Positions 23,210 to 64,000 of a DNA stretch of 64,000 nt are shown here, piece after piece. The notes beneath the pieces are model-generated. The model ran no database searches. It saw nothing but the letters and a program-made list of their open reading frames with translations, and was not told the origin of the DNA. The DNA lies in assembly GCF_050624435.1 (NCBI RefSeq), contig NC_134535.1, positions 75,636,494 through 75,700,493 on the forward strand, written 5' to 3'. Each line of letters starts with the position of its first letter. Within the stretch, counting starts at the first letter, position 1. This DNA comes from Tenrec ecaudatus (lineage: Eukaryota; Chordata; Mammalia; Afrosoricida; Tenrecidae). The position numbers and the translations under genes are program-made.

Positions 23210-23940
23210 CTAAATTAACAACAGCAACTTGAAAGATTAGATAGGAAACTTTGGAGCAGTGGGTATACATTAACGGGGAAGAAGAATATGAATGTCCCTG
23301 AGTTGTACATATTGAAATTGTTGAATTAGTTTATGGTCTGCAGTGTCTATTTTCAACAACAGTAAAATAAAAACAATGTATTTGTGGGGGAAACGGGGGG
23401 GGGGGCTAATAACAATGTGTACAAGAAAGAAGAAAATATTCTAAAATCGATTGTGGTGATGATTGTACAATTCTTCTTGTTATGACTGAACTACTGGATT
23501 GTATGATACATAGATTATACGCCCATAAAATGGTTTTTAAAAAATATATTTCTATGATAGCACTTATCACATTATATAAGTTGTATCTCTGCTTTGCTAA
23601 GCTTTTCAAATGTCACAAAACATCAGACTACTTTTTAAGTTTTATTAACACTTTATCCACATGTCATACAATTCAATTATATCAAGAAGAGTTGTAAAAC
23701 TGTCATCATATTCAATTCTAGAACATTTTCTTCTTCCTTGTAGTGATTGTTATTCATGTCATTTCTCTAATTGTGGCAAAACTATACACAACAAAACATC
23801 ATTTCCACAACTTCTACTTGTATAATTCAGTATCACTGATTATACTCTTCATGTTGTACAGCCACTATTGATATCTTTTGCCAAAGTATCCTACCACCAT
23901 TGACATAAACTCAATGGCCTCGTGCACAACAGCTCTTTCA
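23210..23940. repeat. Old L1 remnants (3' end, plus, then an antisense stretch)
   Basis: 23,440-23,560 resembles an L1 3' end in sense (GTACAATTCTTCTTGTTATG, TGAACTACTGGATTGTATGA). 23,600-23,930 resembles an antisense L1 3' region (CTAGAACATTTTC, TACTTGTATAATTCAGTATC, CATGTTGTACAGCC). Both are diverged, with no open frame. Confidence 0.45.
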
Positions 23941-23957
23941 AAAGTGGGACTCTTTTT

Positions 23958-24274
23958 TAAATTTTTTAACATTTTATTAGGGGCTCATACAACTCTTATC
24001 AAAATCCATACATATACATACATCAATTGTATAAAGCACATCTGTACATTCTTTGCCCTAATCATTTTCAAAGCATTTGCTCCCCACTTAATCTTGCCCT
24101 ATTCGGCATCTCCCTTCACCCCCTTTTCTTTTGTCCGTCCCCAGGGAGGAGGTCACATGTAGATCCTTGTAATAGGTTCCCCCTTTTCAACCCACTCACC
24201 CTCTACCCTCCCAGTATCGCCCCTCACACCCCTGGTCCTGAAGGTATCATCCACCCTGGATTCCCTGTGCCTCC
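23958..24274 (-). mobile_element. Tenrec-type long retroposon with 15-bp target duplication
   Basis: Antisense, 5'-truncated copy running from the poly(T)/TTTTATTAGGGGCTCATACA end to TGGATTCCCTGTGCCTCC. The exact 15-bp duplication AGTGGGACTCTTTTT flanks it at 23,943-23,957 and 24,275-24,289. This supports target-primed insertion by an L1-type machinery. Confidence 0.85.
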
Positions 24275-24289
24275 AGTGGGACTCTTTTT

Positions 24290-25585
24290 AATGTAATCTT
24301 GACTCTCCAGAGCAGAGCATGGCCCCTCGTAGCTGCTCATTAAATGTTTATAATAATTAAAGCCCAAACAATCCTGCTGCCCTCTCTTCTCGCCATGCCA
24401 TCTGGGCAGATTCATGCGCAATTCCATTTGGGAATGTTTTTAATAGGCCCCAGAGACCCAATTCTCTCCCTTGGATGGAGGGCCCCTAGGAACTCACCCA
24501 CAAGGTACTGTTGCAATTCACATGGGCTAACTGCTTTTCCTGTCACCCGTTACTATGCCTCGGATGGCTTAATCACACCCAATATGTGGCCCTCCCACTC
24601 TAACACTGAAGCAACTATGACTGAAAACAAAGTTCCCTGAATTTTCAGTTGATGATGAGTGGTCACAAAGCCCTAGGTCATTTTTTGGTTAATTCCTGAA
24701 CTTGAGAAACGGTGAGTTTAAAAAAACCCCAAAACCTTACTTTCACAGAACCAGGCGATCGACCAGTACTGTACTCTAAGACAGTAGTCCCTGCTTCTTC
24801 CTGAACAGAGCTACACAGCCTGCCTAGATCTCCTAAGCTGGTCTGGGTGACTCCATTCAATGACTACATCGTTCCTGGGGAGTGGGATTGTAAGACGTAG
24901 GGTTTTGTAGTAGCTTTCCTCCTAGAGGGCTGCTGCATGTCCTTATTTTAGTTCAGTGTCACACACTTTACTATCCAATCTAATCAGGGAATTTCCCTTA
25001 TCAGGGAATTTAAGGAGCAGGGTACTGAGGTGGGATTTTTTTCATCCCCCCCACCTTTCCTTCAAATTCATATCAGCACACAGCCAAGCAAACTATGAAA
25101 GGCACAGTATGTGCTGGAATATATGAAATATGACTTCAAGGGCCCTCTTTTCCAAATACATTTTTGGGACTCGATGTCTTTTAAATTCCATATTAGTAAT
25201 TCCATTCCTGAGCTCCCTCCTAAAACATAAAATCCCTCAGAAGAATCAACATTTTAGGTGACTACTTGTAATTTATACCTTATAGGGCAAGTCCAGATCC
25301 TTTCTTAAAAACAGGTTTTGTTAAGGGACGAGTAGGAAAAAGAAATCAAAGGAATATCCGGAAGAGAGACAGAATACCACTAAGATGTAGAAAACGGCAA
25401 TGAGTAGTGATGATGTGTTAAAAATGACCCAAAGCCTACATTTACACCATTTGCTCTAGGACTGGCGTCACAGGTAGGAAATTAATTGCTGGGGAACAAG
25501 AATCGAGGTTTCTAATGGGCGCTGCCCAATGGCTGGATGTACTAGAGGGTAAAGGCAGTAAGAACACAGTCACTGAAGTGGGAGT
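24290..25585. other. RAB5B intron 1, no named feature
   Basis: About 1.3 kb without a recognisable gene or clear repeat on either strand; likely old, diverged repeats. Confidence 0.4.
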
Positions 25586-25589
25586 ATGA

Positions 25590-25720
25590 GAGGTCCCTGG
25601 GTAGTACTCACTGTTACTGTGCAGGCTGCTGACTGCAAGGTTGGAGGTCTGAGACCATCCGACTGCCTCCGAACAAAACACGGCAACCTATTGCCACACA
25701 TGGGGGTCACCATGATTTGA
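25590..25720 (+). mobile_element. AfroSINE fragment
   Basis: tRNA-like head region: GTCCCTGGGTAGTACTCACT, then GGCTGCTGACTGCAAGGTTG. The body is degenerate. Confidence 0.55.
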
Positions 25721-25829
25721 CCAGAGTGGTTGATGAAATGCTCAAGCTGCACTCTGAGGGTTAAAGTCTCTATCAAATCTTGAGACTCTTAGGGGCTTCG
25801 AAAGTCACCACTGAAAACCAGGTTCCACG

Positions 25830-27190
25830 GGAGAGCCATCTTCAGGGATAAGGAACCATCACACAATCTGGACATGCAAACCATGAACCAGACAGAAGAC
25901 AGGTCTCAATGGCTCACATTAGCACGAATACCAGTAACTGTCCCAAGTCAAATGATTCACCATGAAAAGTTCTTTCCTGCCCACAGAGGGGAAAAGGTTT
26001 GGTTCTGTCTAACTGGCCATTTCCTAGGATACCCAGAGTAAAAGTGGTGTAAGTGCGTGTATAGGAAGGTGAGTGGTGACACAGATTGCATTATCTTTGT
26101 CTGCGTCTCATGGAAGACAACAAACAGCACAACAGTGTGTGAGCCCAGAAGGGACACCGGACAGAATGAGAGACAGAGAACGGTGGGAACACAAAAACAC
26201 AAGGGCCTTGGGAGGCCCACCTCCCCAAACCAAGTACTTGCTGTCTCTTATCTCTGACATTCCTGAATGAAAAACAGAGTAGGGTAATTGTGAGGACTTA
26301 TATAGCTTGAGTATTTTTTTAAATGCACATTTGTGGTTAAAATGAAATGTCATGGTAGGACACACTGGAACTGAAGGGGTAAAGAAGGATGTCCAATAGG
26401 AAAAACATCCAACTGCTCCCATCTCCAATGGGGGCATGGGTGGGGGCCCTGAAGAAGTAGACAAAGAACACGGGGTGATGCCAACTTCCTGGAATGGCAT
26501 TTCTCTCCCAAATGCTGTCCCCGTGTTAACAGCTCATATTTTCAGGTGTGGCTCCATTACCTGCCTGGGCAATCCCCAAATCTAAGTTCAACAAAAGTTT
26601 CACTAACGGTGGTCAGATGGACTCTTGATGGCTCTTTTGCTGTGCAAACTCCCCACTTTCTCAAGGTACAGTATTCTCGCGGGCAGCTTAGCTTTTTCAC
26701 AACGTGACACCGAAGGTTAAGAAAAAAACAGAAACCGGGCAGTCCAAACCAGCCAGAGGGCAAGCTGGAGGAGCCAGCAATCACAAAGGCAACAGTGCTT
26801 GAGTTTGCATTCCCTATCCTGGGAGTAACCAAAAAACTTCAAATCATACATCCCCCCAACAGTAATGGTTACAAAAGAGTGGGTACTCCCCAAAGCCACA
26901 GCCGCCCGCACAGCTCCAGCATTCCTGGTGGCTCTCGGGCCCTGCTTCCCTTTACTCGTCTAAATTACTAAAGCCTCCAGCCCTGGCCTCAGTTCTGCCC
27001 CCCTGAACCCCAATCCCTCTCGGCTCCATCAGGGGCTCCTTTCGATTATGTTCACAGTGGCCGCTTTCCCTGAAAACCATGTCTCCTACCCACCTAAAAA
27101 CCCCTCCGCTGCTGGCCCTTCGAAATCGACATCTCGAGGGCGAGCCCGTGCCGGGGTTCCCCCTGGGGACTGGGCATCAGGATGACCCCC
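25830..27190. other. RAB5B intron 1, promoter-proximal, no named feature
   Basis: No supported gene or clear repeat. GC content rises towards the CpG island at 27.2 kb. Confidence 0.4.
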
Positions 27191-27920
27191 TCACCTCCCG
27201 GTAAATGGGTTACCTCACCCCTGCCCCGTCCCTTCCCCTCAGCTCCTCCCTCTCCGGCGCTGCCCTCCCACCAGCCCGGGGCCTCCGCGCCCGGGCCCCG
27301 CGCCCGCTGCCCCAGCAGCCGGCCGCCTCCCCGCTAGCCAACTTAGGCCCCCCCGCCCGCCCGGCCCCCTCCTCAGCGCCCCCCTTAGGCCTGCGGGGGC
27401 CCGGCCCCCTTCTCCCCTCTCCAGTGGGCCGCTCCACCCTCTCGCTCAGTCCCAGACCCGCCTCCTCTCGCGGGCCCGGCCGCCCTTATCTCCCCGGCGC
27501 GGCGCCTCCGCCCCTGCCCTCGTGGGCTCCACCAGCCTGGTACCTGGGGCTCCGTCTCCCCCGTCGGGCCCAGGCCTGTGTCGAACAGACAAACAGCTGC
27601 AGCTCAACCAAACCCTCCTGCCCCTCCTCCTCCTCGCCCTGGGGCGGGGGCCCCCAGCCAATAGCACGACTGCCCGCCTCCCGCCGAGGGTGGGCAGTGT
27701 GTGCACTCACCCGCCAATCCTCTGGAGAAAGGGCGGGCTCTCTCGGCGCCGCCACCAACGGGCACGAAGAGGGGATCGAACCAGCCAATCGATGGCGAGA
27801 AGCCGTGAAGAAAGGCAAGCCGAGGAGCCATTAGAGAGCGAGCTCCCTGAGACAGGGGGCGGCACCCTGAAGACAAGCGTGTGCGGCAGCCAATAGACCC
27901 TCGACACCCCATGACCCCGC
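27190..27920 (-). promoter_or_regulatory. RAB5B: RAB5B CpG-island promoter with untranslated exon 1
   Basis: A very GC- and CpG-rich block. A minus-strand donor (CCCCAG|GTACC) lies at 27544, fitting an untranslated first exon of roughly 27,544-27,700. Four CCAAT pentamers on the plus strand (27658, 27714, 27785, 27890) sit just upstream of that exon relative to RAB5B. GC boxes are frequent and no TATA box is seen. Exon and start-site limits are inferred. Confidence 0.6.
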
Positions 27921-28830
27921 CTTTTGACTCATAAACATCTAATCAGGTGAGTGACGGAGGCGGGTCCAAGTGAAACGCTAACCAGTACTGTGACAATGCC
28001 GGACTCAACAAGCCAGGAAGGCGGGGCTCCCACAAGCCCACGGAAGGCCGCTAATGACCTTCGCCCCCTCCACTGATTTGGGAGGGGTGGGTGGAGAGTA
28101 GACGGTGGTGCGGGAAGAGAACTACTTCTCCCCGTACCTAGAGGCTGGGAATTAAAGTGATCCTCAAGTCAGTGCTGCTGTTTCGTAGCGTCCGAGAGGG
28201 CAGCTTTTGCCAGAGGCAGTCCCAGCTGTTTTCTGCTAGGGTGAGACAAAAGGCAATGAGGACAAACGGTAGCTTGGATAAGTAAGCTTAGCCCCCTTCA
28301 AAATCATATTTGCAATGGATATTTTCTGAATTGTATTACACATGAATAAAAGTTGTTAATGATATAGAAGAAAGAGCAAACAGCCAGCATGCTGATTCAG
28401 GGTCAATGCAAACTCCCACTGAGCAGACTTCCCAACTTTTGAAGTGAGTGAGTGTGTGTGTGGAAGATGCAGAAAGTGACGGGGGAAATACATAGGTTTT
28501 GAAGTTAGACCCGAGTTCTCCCTATCAGGGAGTTATGCTACTTAATAGCTATGAGATATGGAAAACGACTTAACCTCTCTGAGTTTCAGTTACCCCATCT
28601 GTAAAACGGGAACATTAATACTTTGTCCACTCTCACTGCTATCCTAACATAGGAGCCAAAATGAAGCGGTGTGGGCAGCCCTGCAGAGAGAGAGAGATTT
28701 GGAAACCAAGGGTCTGAATCCAGTTATTACACAGACACATTCACATTTTCTGTCATGTACACACTTCCAGTAAAAATAAACAAGCAGAAGAGGAAAGAAA
28801 ATGAACTATACAAAACTAGTCATTTTTCTT
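27920..28830. other. Intergenic between RAB5B promoter and CDK2 3' end
   Basis: Contains a MIR fragment (about 28,480-28,640; key block CTTAACCTCTCTGAGTTTCA then CATCTGTAAAACGGG). No gene seen. Confidence 0.5.
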
Positions 28831-29970
28831 TTTTTTTTTTAATGAATTACAAACTAAATTACAAAATAATGTTAATACCAAGAACAACACTCAAGAATAA
28901 GGGGGAGGGAAGCAAGAAAATCATAAAAAGAAATGCTTTTTTTTTTTAAAACATTCCCATTACAAAACCCCAAGGTGCACATGGCAACAAATCCCCCTCA
29001 CCCTACCCTCCCCACAGACTTTAAAAACGATTATAACTTGAAATATAAATATAATTGTTCATCCTTCTTTTAAAGAAATATTTATCCCAGAGCTGTCGCT
29101 CAGTTACAGCCCTGAAAAAGTGTCAGCATTCTCAAAATGATGGCTAAACCCAATGACCTCTAAAGTTCCATTCCTGGGCAAAGGAGTGGCTTCCTGAGGA
29201 AGATGAGAGCAGGAATCTCTGACGCCTGAAAAACTAGGATTCAAACCTCTCTCAACTGCTTCATAAGGGTCTCAGGTGATGCCATACAAACCCTATCCCA
29301 GAGAATCCCAGACTCCTCTTGGCCAGAGGAAGAGCAGACATGGGGGTTGGGAGCTAGCATTTCTACTTACAGCCCCATTGGAGTTAGATCTTGAGTCTCC
29401 CAGCCTGTTAGGTGAGGTGCAACATTAAAATGAGGGTATAAATTGGTTGGATCTATTTTTTTCCCCCCGCCTAATTCCTTTAAACAGACCCCTCTAGTTT
29501 GAATTTGTCTTTTCCTTGGTTTCAAAAGTCCCACCTTTGCCCCCTACTATCAGATGGCCTTACAAAAGCACTGACAGCAGGAAGGGGGAGGGGCTGATAC
29601 TCCTAAACACAGAAAAAATAATCATTATGGGGCATTCAGAAATGGCCTGGGCTGGCACCTCTATGTGGGGTCAATTGGGAAGACCTGATCTAATTTTGGA
29701 AACTGGCCCTCCTCAGCAATGCTGAGAGGAGAAGGAGGAGACTGGCTGACATAAGTGCATCGAATACTGAAATTCTCTTTCATTTCCTTCCATCCTTCTC
29801 TCCCTCCCTCCTCTCCGTATCCCCAGAGCTGGCTGGCCAAGAGGGTAAGGTTAAGTGTTAAGGCAATTAGACAAGGTCAGAGGGCCCACCTGAGTCCAAA
29901 TGGCCCAGGGCCAAACCAGGCACATACTGGAGGTGAGGGTGAGACTGAGGGTAGGGGCTGCGGGAGGACA
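28830..29970 (-). other. CDK2: CDK2 3' UTR (presumed)
   Basis: Sequence after the CDK2 stop codon on the minus strand. It lacks inserted repeats for about 1.1 kb and ends in A/T-rich runs near 28,830-28,960, a plausible polyadenylation zone. No canonical AATAAA was pinned down, so the end is inferred. Confidence 0.4.
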
Positions 29971-34960
<4,990 letters not shown>

Positions 34961-35563
34961 TCGCCTCTGTGTCTGTGGAGATTCCTCAGTTACCCTTTAG
35001 GGATAATGTGCAGTCAACCGAGCTTAAATTCCACCTGGCCCAGGGCGCCTCCCGGGAAAATCAGGAAGCTAGGACTCTAAGGAATTCCCAAGGCTCCCCA
35101 GCTGTGTTTCCATGCAGGGTCTCTGTTTCTCTCTTTTTCCAGAGGTTCCTTGGTTTGGCTCAAACTGCTGATTGATTCACTCTTCCCTGAGATTCTGCGT
35201 TGTGCCTTGCAGTCAATTTGGGGTGGGGTTGGGGGGCGGGGGGCCTGGCTAGGGGTAATACCCGAATCTGCCAAGATGAGACCTCATGAAAGAAGACACT
35301 ATCATTGGGTAGATCCTACATCCCCTTTGTAGAAAAAGAATTACCCAGAATTCCCTGGCAATTAAAAACATTTGTACTCTAGCCCATAACCCAGGATAAA
35401 GTATACATACCTGCTTTTGCAGGCCCCCAGATCGATCCAGGGCCCCTCACCCCTCTCCGCCCAGATTGAAAAGTGTACTTCATGAAATTTGAGAAATATT
35501 GGGGTGGGGGGATGGGAAGGGAGTGTCCAGGAACCATTCGGGAGAGGGAAGGAAGGGAGGGCT

Positions 35564-35594
35564 ATGCAAATGAGTACCCCTTTGCCTATATAAG
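35564..35594 (+). promoter_or_regulatory. PMEL: PMEL core promoter: octamer and TATA box
   Basis: ATGCAAAT octamer at 35564-35571 and TATATAAG at 35587-35594, about 50 bp before the PMEL start codon. The TATA position predicts transcription start near 35,617-35,624, leaving a 5' UTR of about 20-25 nt. This contrasts with the TATA-less CpG-island promoters of the other four genes and fits a cell-type-restricted gene. Confidence 0.75.
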
Positions 35595-35642
35595 AGTTGC
35601 CTTAGCCCCCTGGGACCTCTGTTGGCTGGAGGGAGAGACAGC

Positions 35643-45435
<9,793 letters not shown>

Positions 45436-45495
45436 GCACTCTCTTGTGATGCCAAGACTGCCTGGCATTGGCAGCAAGTCCTGTCTTTCCTCCAG

Positions 45496-45578
45496 TCTCC
45501 CCTCGGACACTGTTACCTGAATTAAATACTCAGAATGAATTCTCCCCTCGGAGACTACTATTACCTGAATTAAATACT
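45496..45578 (+). repeat. Tandem duplication containing the PMEL poly(A) signal
   Basis: Unit A 45,496-45,530 and unit B 45,541-45,578 both start TCTCCCCTCGGA and end TTACCTGAATTAAATACT. B has three extra bases in the middle, and there is one further substitution. Confidence 0.9.
45521..45574 (+). terminator. PMEL: PMEL poly(A) signals, duplicated
   Basis: ATTAAA hexamers at 45521-45526 and 45569-45574, each at the end of a tandemly repeated 35-38 bp unit. Cleavage probably follows near 45,540 and/or 45,590. Confidence 0.65.
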
Positions 45579-45692
45579 TCTTGTTGCTTTTCTTGTTTCT
45601 TGGGAGAACCTGCCATTTAAGAAGAGGGTATTAAAGAAGGAGGTAGATTGTTTACTAATTAACAGATAGCCCAGTGGGAAAAAAAAAGTCCT

Positions 45693-45698
45693 TTTATT
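45693..45698 (-). terminator. DGKA: DGKA poly(A) signal
   Basis: AATAAA on the minus strand about 195 nt after the DGKA stop codon, followed by an A/T-rich stretch, so cleavage is expected near 45,675. The 3' UTR is short (about 0.2 kb). Confidence 0.7.
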
Positions 45699-45893
45699 CA
45701 GATGAGGCACTTTCAACATGTGTCTGTGGTGTGTGAGTGTGTGCGCATGGCACGCACGTGTGCGTGGTGCATAGTAGAGGTGACACAGGGTAATAAATAC
45801 TGTGAGGGCGAAGGAACACTCCCCTGAGCTGGCAGGAGGGTGTGGCAGCAATGTACAGAACCTATGGGTGGAGTCCAGGGCGAGGCTGGTGGT

Positions 45894-62028
<16,135 letters not shown>

Positions 62029-62109
62029 CTTTTTATTTCTCCTCAAAATGGTCAAAAAAGCGACTTTATAGTACCACTGGCGGGGGGTCTTGAACTTCAG
62101 GGAGTATTT
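62029..62109 (-). other. DGKA: DGKA 5' UTR part of the first coding exon
   Basis: A pyrimidine-rich acceptor (TTTTCTTTCTAG on the minus strand) sets the exon start at 62109, giving 81 nt of leader before the ATG at 62028. Confidence 0.65.
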
Positions 62110-62209
62110 CTAGAAAGAAAATGACAAAAGCAGGTGGGGGTGGGGGGAAGAGCCTGCTGGCTGCACCTCTTGGCTCCATTCGTTCTCCGTCCCCGCTATC
62201 ATCCCCCCC

Positions 62210-62210
<1 letters not shown>

Positions 62211-62248
<38 letters not shown>
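62211..62248. repeat. (CA)n microsatellite
   Basis: About 18 CA units in the DGKA 5' intron. Confidence 0.95.
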
Positions 62249-62250
<2 letters not shown>

Positions 62251-62419
62251 ATTTCTAGGGCAGAGGCCTTCCCCAAGCCTCTCCCTTTCTCCGCTGTTTC
62301 CATCTCGCCTTGAGCCATCTCCGACCGACCGTCTCCTTCCTCTGACTCCTCTCCGACTTTCCTCCTTCTTGGGCTCTCTGACTTCTACCAGAGAGAATCT
62401 CTCTCCATTCATCTCAGAC

Positions 62420-62800
62420 CGTCCTCAGCTCCCAAGCCCACCTTCACCCCGCCTCCCCGGTGCCAATGGGGCACAATCGGAGCGGGACCGACGCCTGTGT
62501 CGGAGCCCGCCGCCGCAGCGGCCTCCCACCTGCCGCCGCCCGGCAGCGCGGACCCTGCGGGGGGTCCTCAGGGCGTTGGCGGTGCGCCTCCCGGGCCACG
62601 CCCCCATCTTGCTCCGCCTCTCGCTCGGCCACCCACGCCCGGCAACGACCTCTAGCGCTTCTGACGCGAGACTCCGAACTGGCTCCGGTGCAGTCCCTAG
62701 CCGGGGGCCACGCCTTATCTGGGCCCCGCGCTGGAACCTGGGATGGAACCTGCGGTAGCGGGGAGAGGCAGGCAAGGGGCCGGCCACAGGACCCAGGGTG
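62420..62800 (-). promoter_or_regulatory. DGKA: DGKA CpG-island promoter region
   Basis: CpG-dense block upstream of the DGKA leader exon, with a minus-strand donor candidate (GGCAG|GTGGGAG) near 62,525-62,535 that could end an untranslated first exon. No TATA box. Open frames crossing it on both strands are composition effects. DGKA is known to use several promoters, so this may be one of them. Confidence 0.55.
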
Positions 62801-63590
62801 CGGGTAGCGGAAGGCCACAGGCGCCCCTCTGTTTCCCAGGCCGGGGTGGGGGGATGGAGTTGAGCATTGAAACCCCATGGCCAGGTCTTCTATTGGGCCA
62901 GTGTTTTGACAGCCCCACCTTTGAGCTGTCAAACTCAGGGACCGAGGTGGAACTGTCCCATGGACCCCAGCGACCACTGGGCTGGGGGGCCTAGATGCAG
63001 AAGCCAGCTGGTCCTGATCATTCAACAATAACAATAATTATAAATCTCAACATGGTTTGGGAATCAAACTAGCACCAGTCACACCGAGGTTCCAGTCTGA
63101 GCCCTGAGATTACTTTGTGACCCTTGGCCACGCTCCAACCGTAAAATGGGAAAGATTCCTCTCTTTTCTTGTGAAGATACAGTTGAGTCATCTACGGAAA
63201 AACCACTGACACCTAATATAAACAACATACCACGTCCAACGCTGTCCAGGGTGATTCTGGTCCCTAGGTGGCCCAGGTGGTTTGACCCTCTCCTGCCAAC
63301 GTAAAGGTTGGAGGTTACCACCTCCCTAGGAACACCATGCAAGGGAAAAGCAATAATGAAAACCAAAAACCTAATGAGTTACTTCCACTAAATCTTTGTA
63401 AACACACACACATTTTTTTGTTGCTGTTGTTAGTTTTGGTCAAGAGGATTTCACCCAAAACACCCACTGAGCCATCGACTCTAACACATGGGAGGGCCTG
63501 GTACACATCTAAGAATAACACCCGGGAGTAAGTGGCAGTAACTACTCACAAACGCAGATCCCGTGAGAGCGCGAGTGTTGGCGTATCTGC
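62800..63590. other. DGKA upstream flank
   Basis: No gene seen. It contains a MIR-like fragment (about 63,050-63,160, CTGAGATTACTTTGTGACCC then CGTAAAATGGGAAAGATTCC). There are also AfroSINE pieces: a sense head at 63,255-63,340 (GGTCCCTAGGTGGCCCAGGT) and an antisense piece near 63,455-63,515. Confidence 0.5.
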
Positions 63591-63594
63591 GTTA

Positions 63595-63960
63595 TAGAGG
63601 ATGAAACTGGAGCTCAGAGAGGCTGGTGATCTCAAGGAGGTGGCAAGTGGAGGTGGCTAGGCTCCTGCTCAAAGGCCACAGGGTAGGGCCCTTCACTTTC
63701 TCTCTGGCCTCCTTTTGTTCCACGTTGTCCTTGACACACTGCCTCCTAGTGTCACTGGCCTCCTTTCTATTCTTGAGGCACAAGCTTGCCGAGATCTTCC
63801 TTATCCCGGGGACATAACACTCACTGTCCTGTCTGCCTGGAAACCTCTTCCCACTTTTGGCAGGTCTAACTTCCTGCCTCACCTCAAAGGTCAGCTCCTC
63901 TGACTAATGCTGTCCACAGCACCTCCTTTTGTCTCCTTCACTGAGCTCACCAGCCTGAGA
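63595..63960 (+). repeat. MIR and L2 fragments
   Basis: 63,595-63,660 has the MIR core (GATGAAACTGGAGCTCAGAG). 63,720-63,960 matches L2 3' sequence (TGCCTGGAAACCTCTTCCCA, CTCACCTCAAAGGTCAGCTC, then CACCTCC). Confidence 0.6.
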
Positions 63961-64000
63961 CAGTTTCTTGTTAATTCACCTGCTTGTTTCCTGTTTGCCA

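Noticed and set aside
27205-27834. A 209-residue open frame on the plus strand, with overlapping frames on the minus strand
   Set aside because: Lies in the RAB5B CpG island; Ala/Pro/Arg/Gly composition is what GC-rich DNA yields in any frame, with no domain or conserved motif.
62369-63034. Overlapping long frames on both strands at the DGKA CpG island
   Set aside because: GC-driven open frames without splice support or similarity to known proteins.

Overview
Mammalian nuclear DNA with five intron-containing protein genes, all recognised from their translated exons. In window order: SUOX (-), RAB5B (-), CDK2 (-), PMEL (+) and DGKA (-). This is the conserved SUOX-RAB5B-CDK2-PMEL-DGKA neighbourhood of human 12q13.2 in reverse orientation. 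Every coding exon of all five genes is inside the window. The exons join in frame through GT-AG sites to full-length products: SUOX 546 aa, RAB5B 215 aa, CDK2 298 aa, PMEL 647 aa, DGKA 734 aa.

The repeats point to an afrotherian, most likely a tenrec such as Echinops. AfroSINE copies lie throughout the introns. A hAT transposon with SPIN (Space Invader) ends sits at about 22.57-22.99 kb; among afrotherians SPIN is known from tenrec. A very abundant poly(A)-tailed retroposon also looks tenrec-like. It shows L1-type hallmarks: 14-15 bp target duplications, variable 5' truncation and a terminal AATAAA. The species call is an inference and has not been searched.

Layout. SUOX occupies 0.5-3.8 kb with its CpG-island promoter at 3.6-4.1 kb. 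A gene-poor gap runs to 5.6 kb. RAB5B runs from its 3' UTR (5.64-8.0 kb) through coding exons (8.0-12.2 kb) and a 15-kb repeat-filled first intron to a CpG-island promoter at 27.2-27.9 kb. CDK2 is compact (29.97-34.55 kb) and lies head-to-head with PMEL, with about 1.1 kb between the two ATGs. PMEL (35.64-45.44 kb) has a TATA-type promoter. PMEL and DGKA are tail-to-tail, with poly(A) signals only about 120 bp apart. DGKA covers 45.89-62.03 kb, with an untranslated exon and a CpG-island promoter at 62.4-62.8 kb. From 63 to 64 kb only old MIR, L2 and AfroSINE fragments are seen.

The genes share no pathway. They cover sulfite oxidation, early-endosome Rab function, cell-cycle kinase activity, melanosome amyloid and diacylglycerol phosphorylation. 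One link is documented: melanocyte co-regulation of CDK2 and PMEL by MITF across their shared intergenic region.

The most unusual content is in the mobile DNA. It includes a U6 snRNA-mRNA chimeric retrocopy later split by a second insertion (18.83-19.25 kb), a three-deep nest of elements in a PMEL intron (39.43-40.49 kb), a decayed mariner, and a head-to-head retroposon palindrome in RAB5B. No CRISPR array, operon, phage or novel defence-like system is present.
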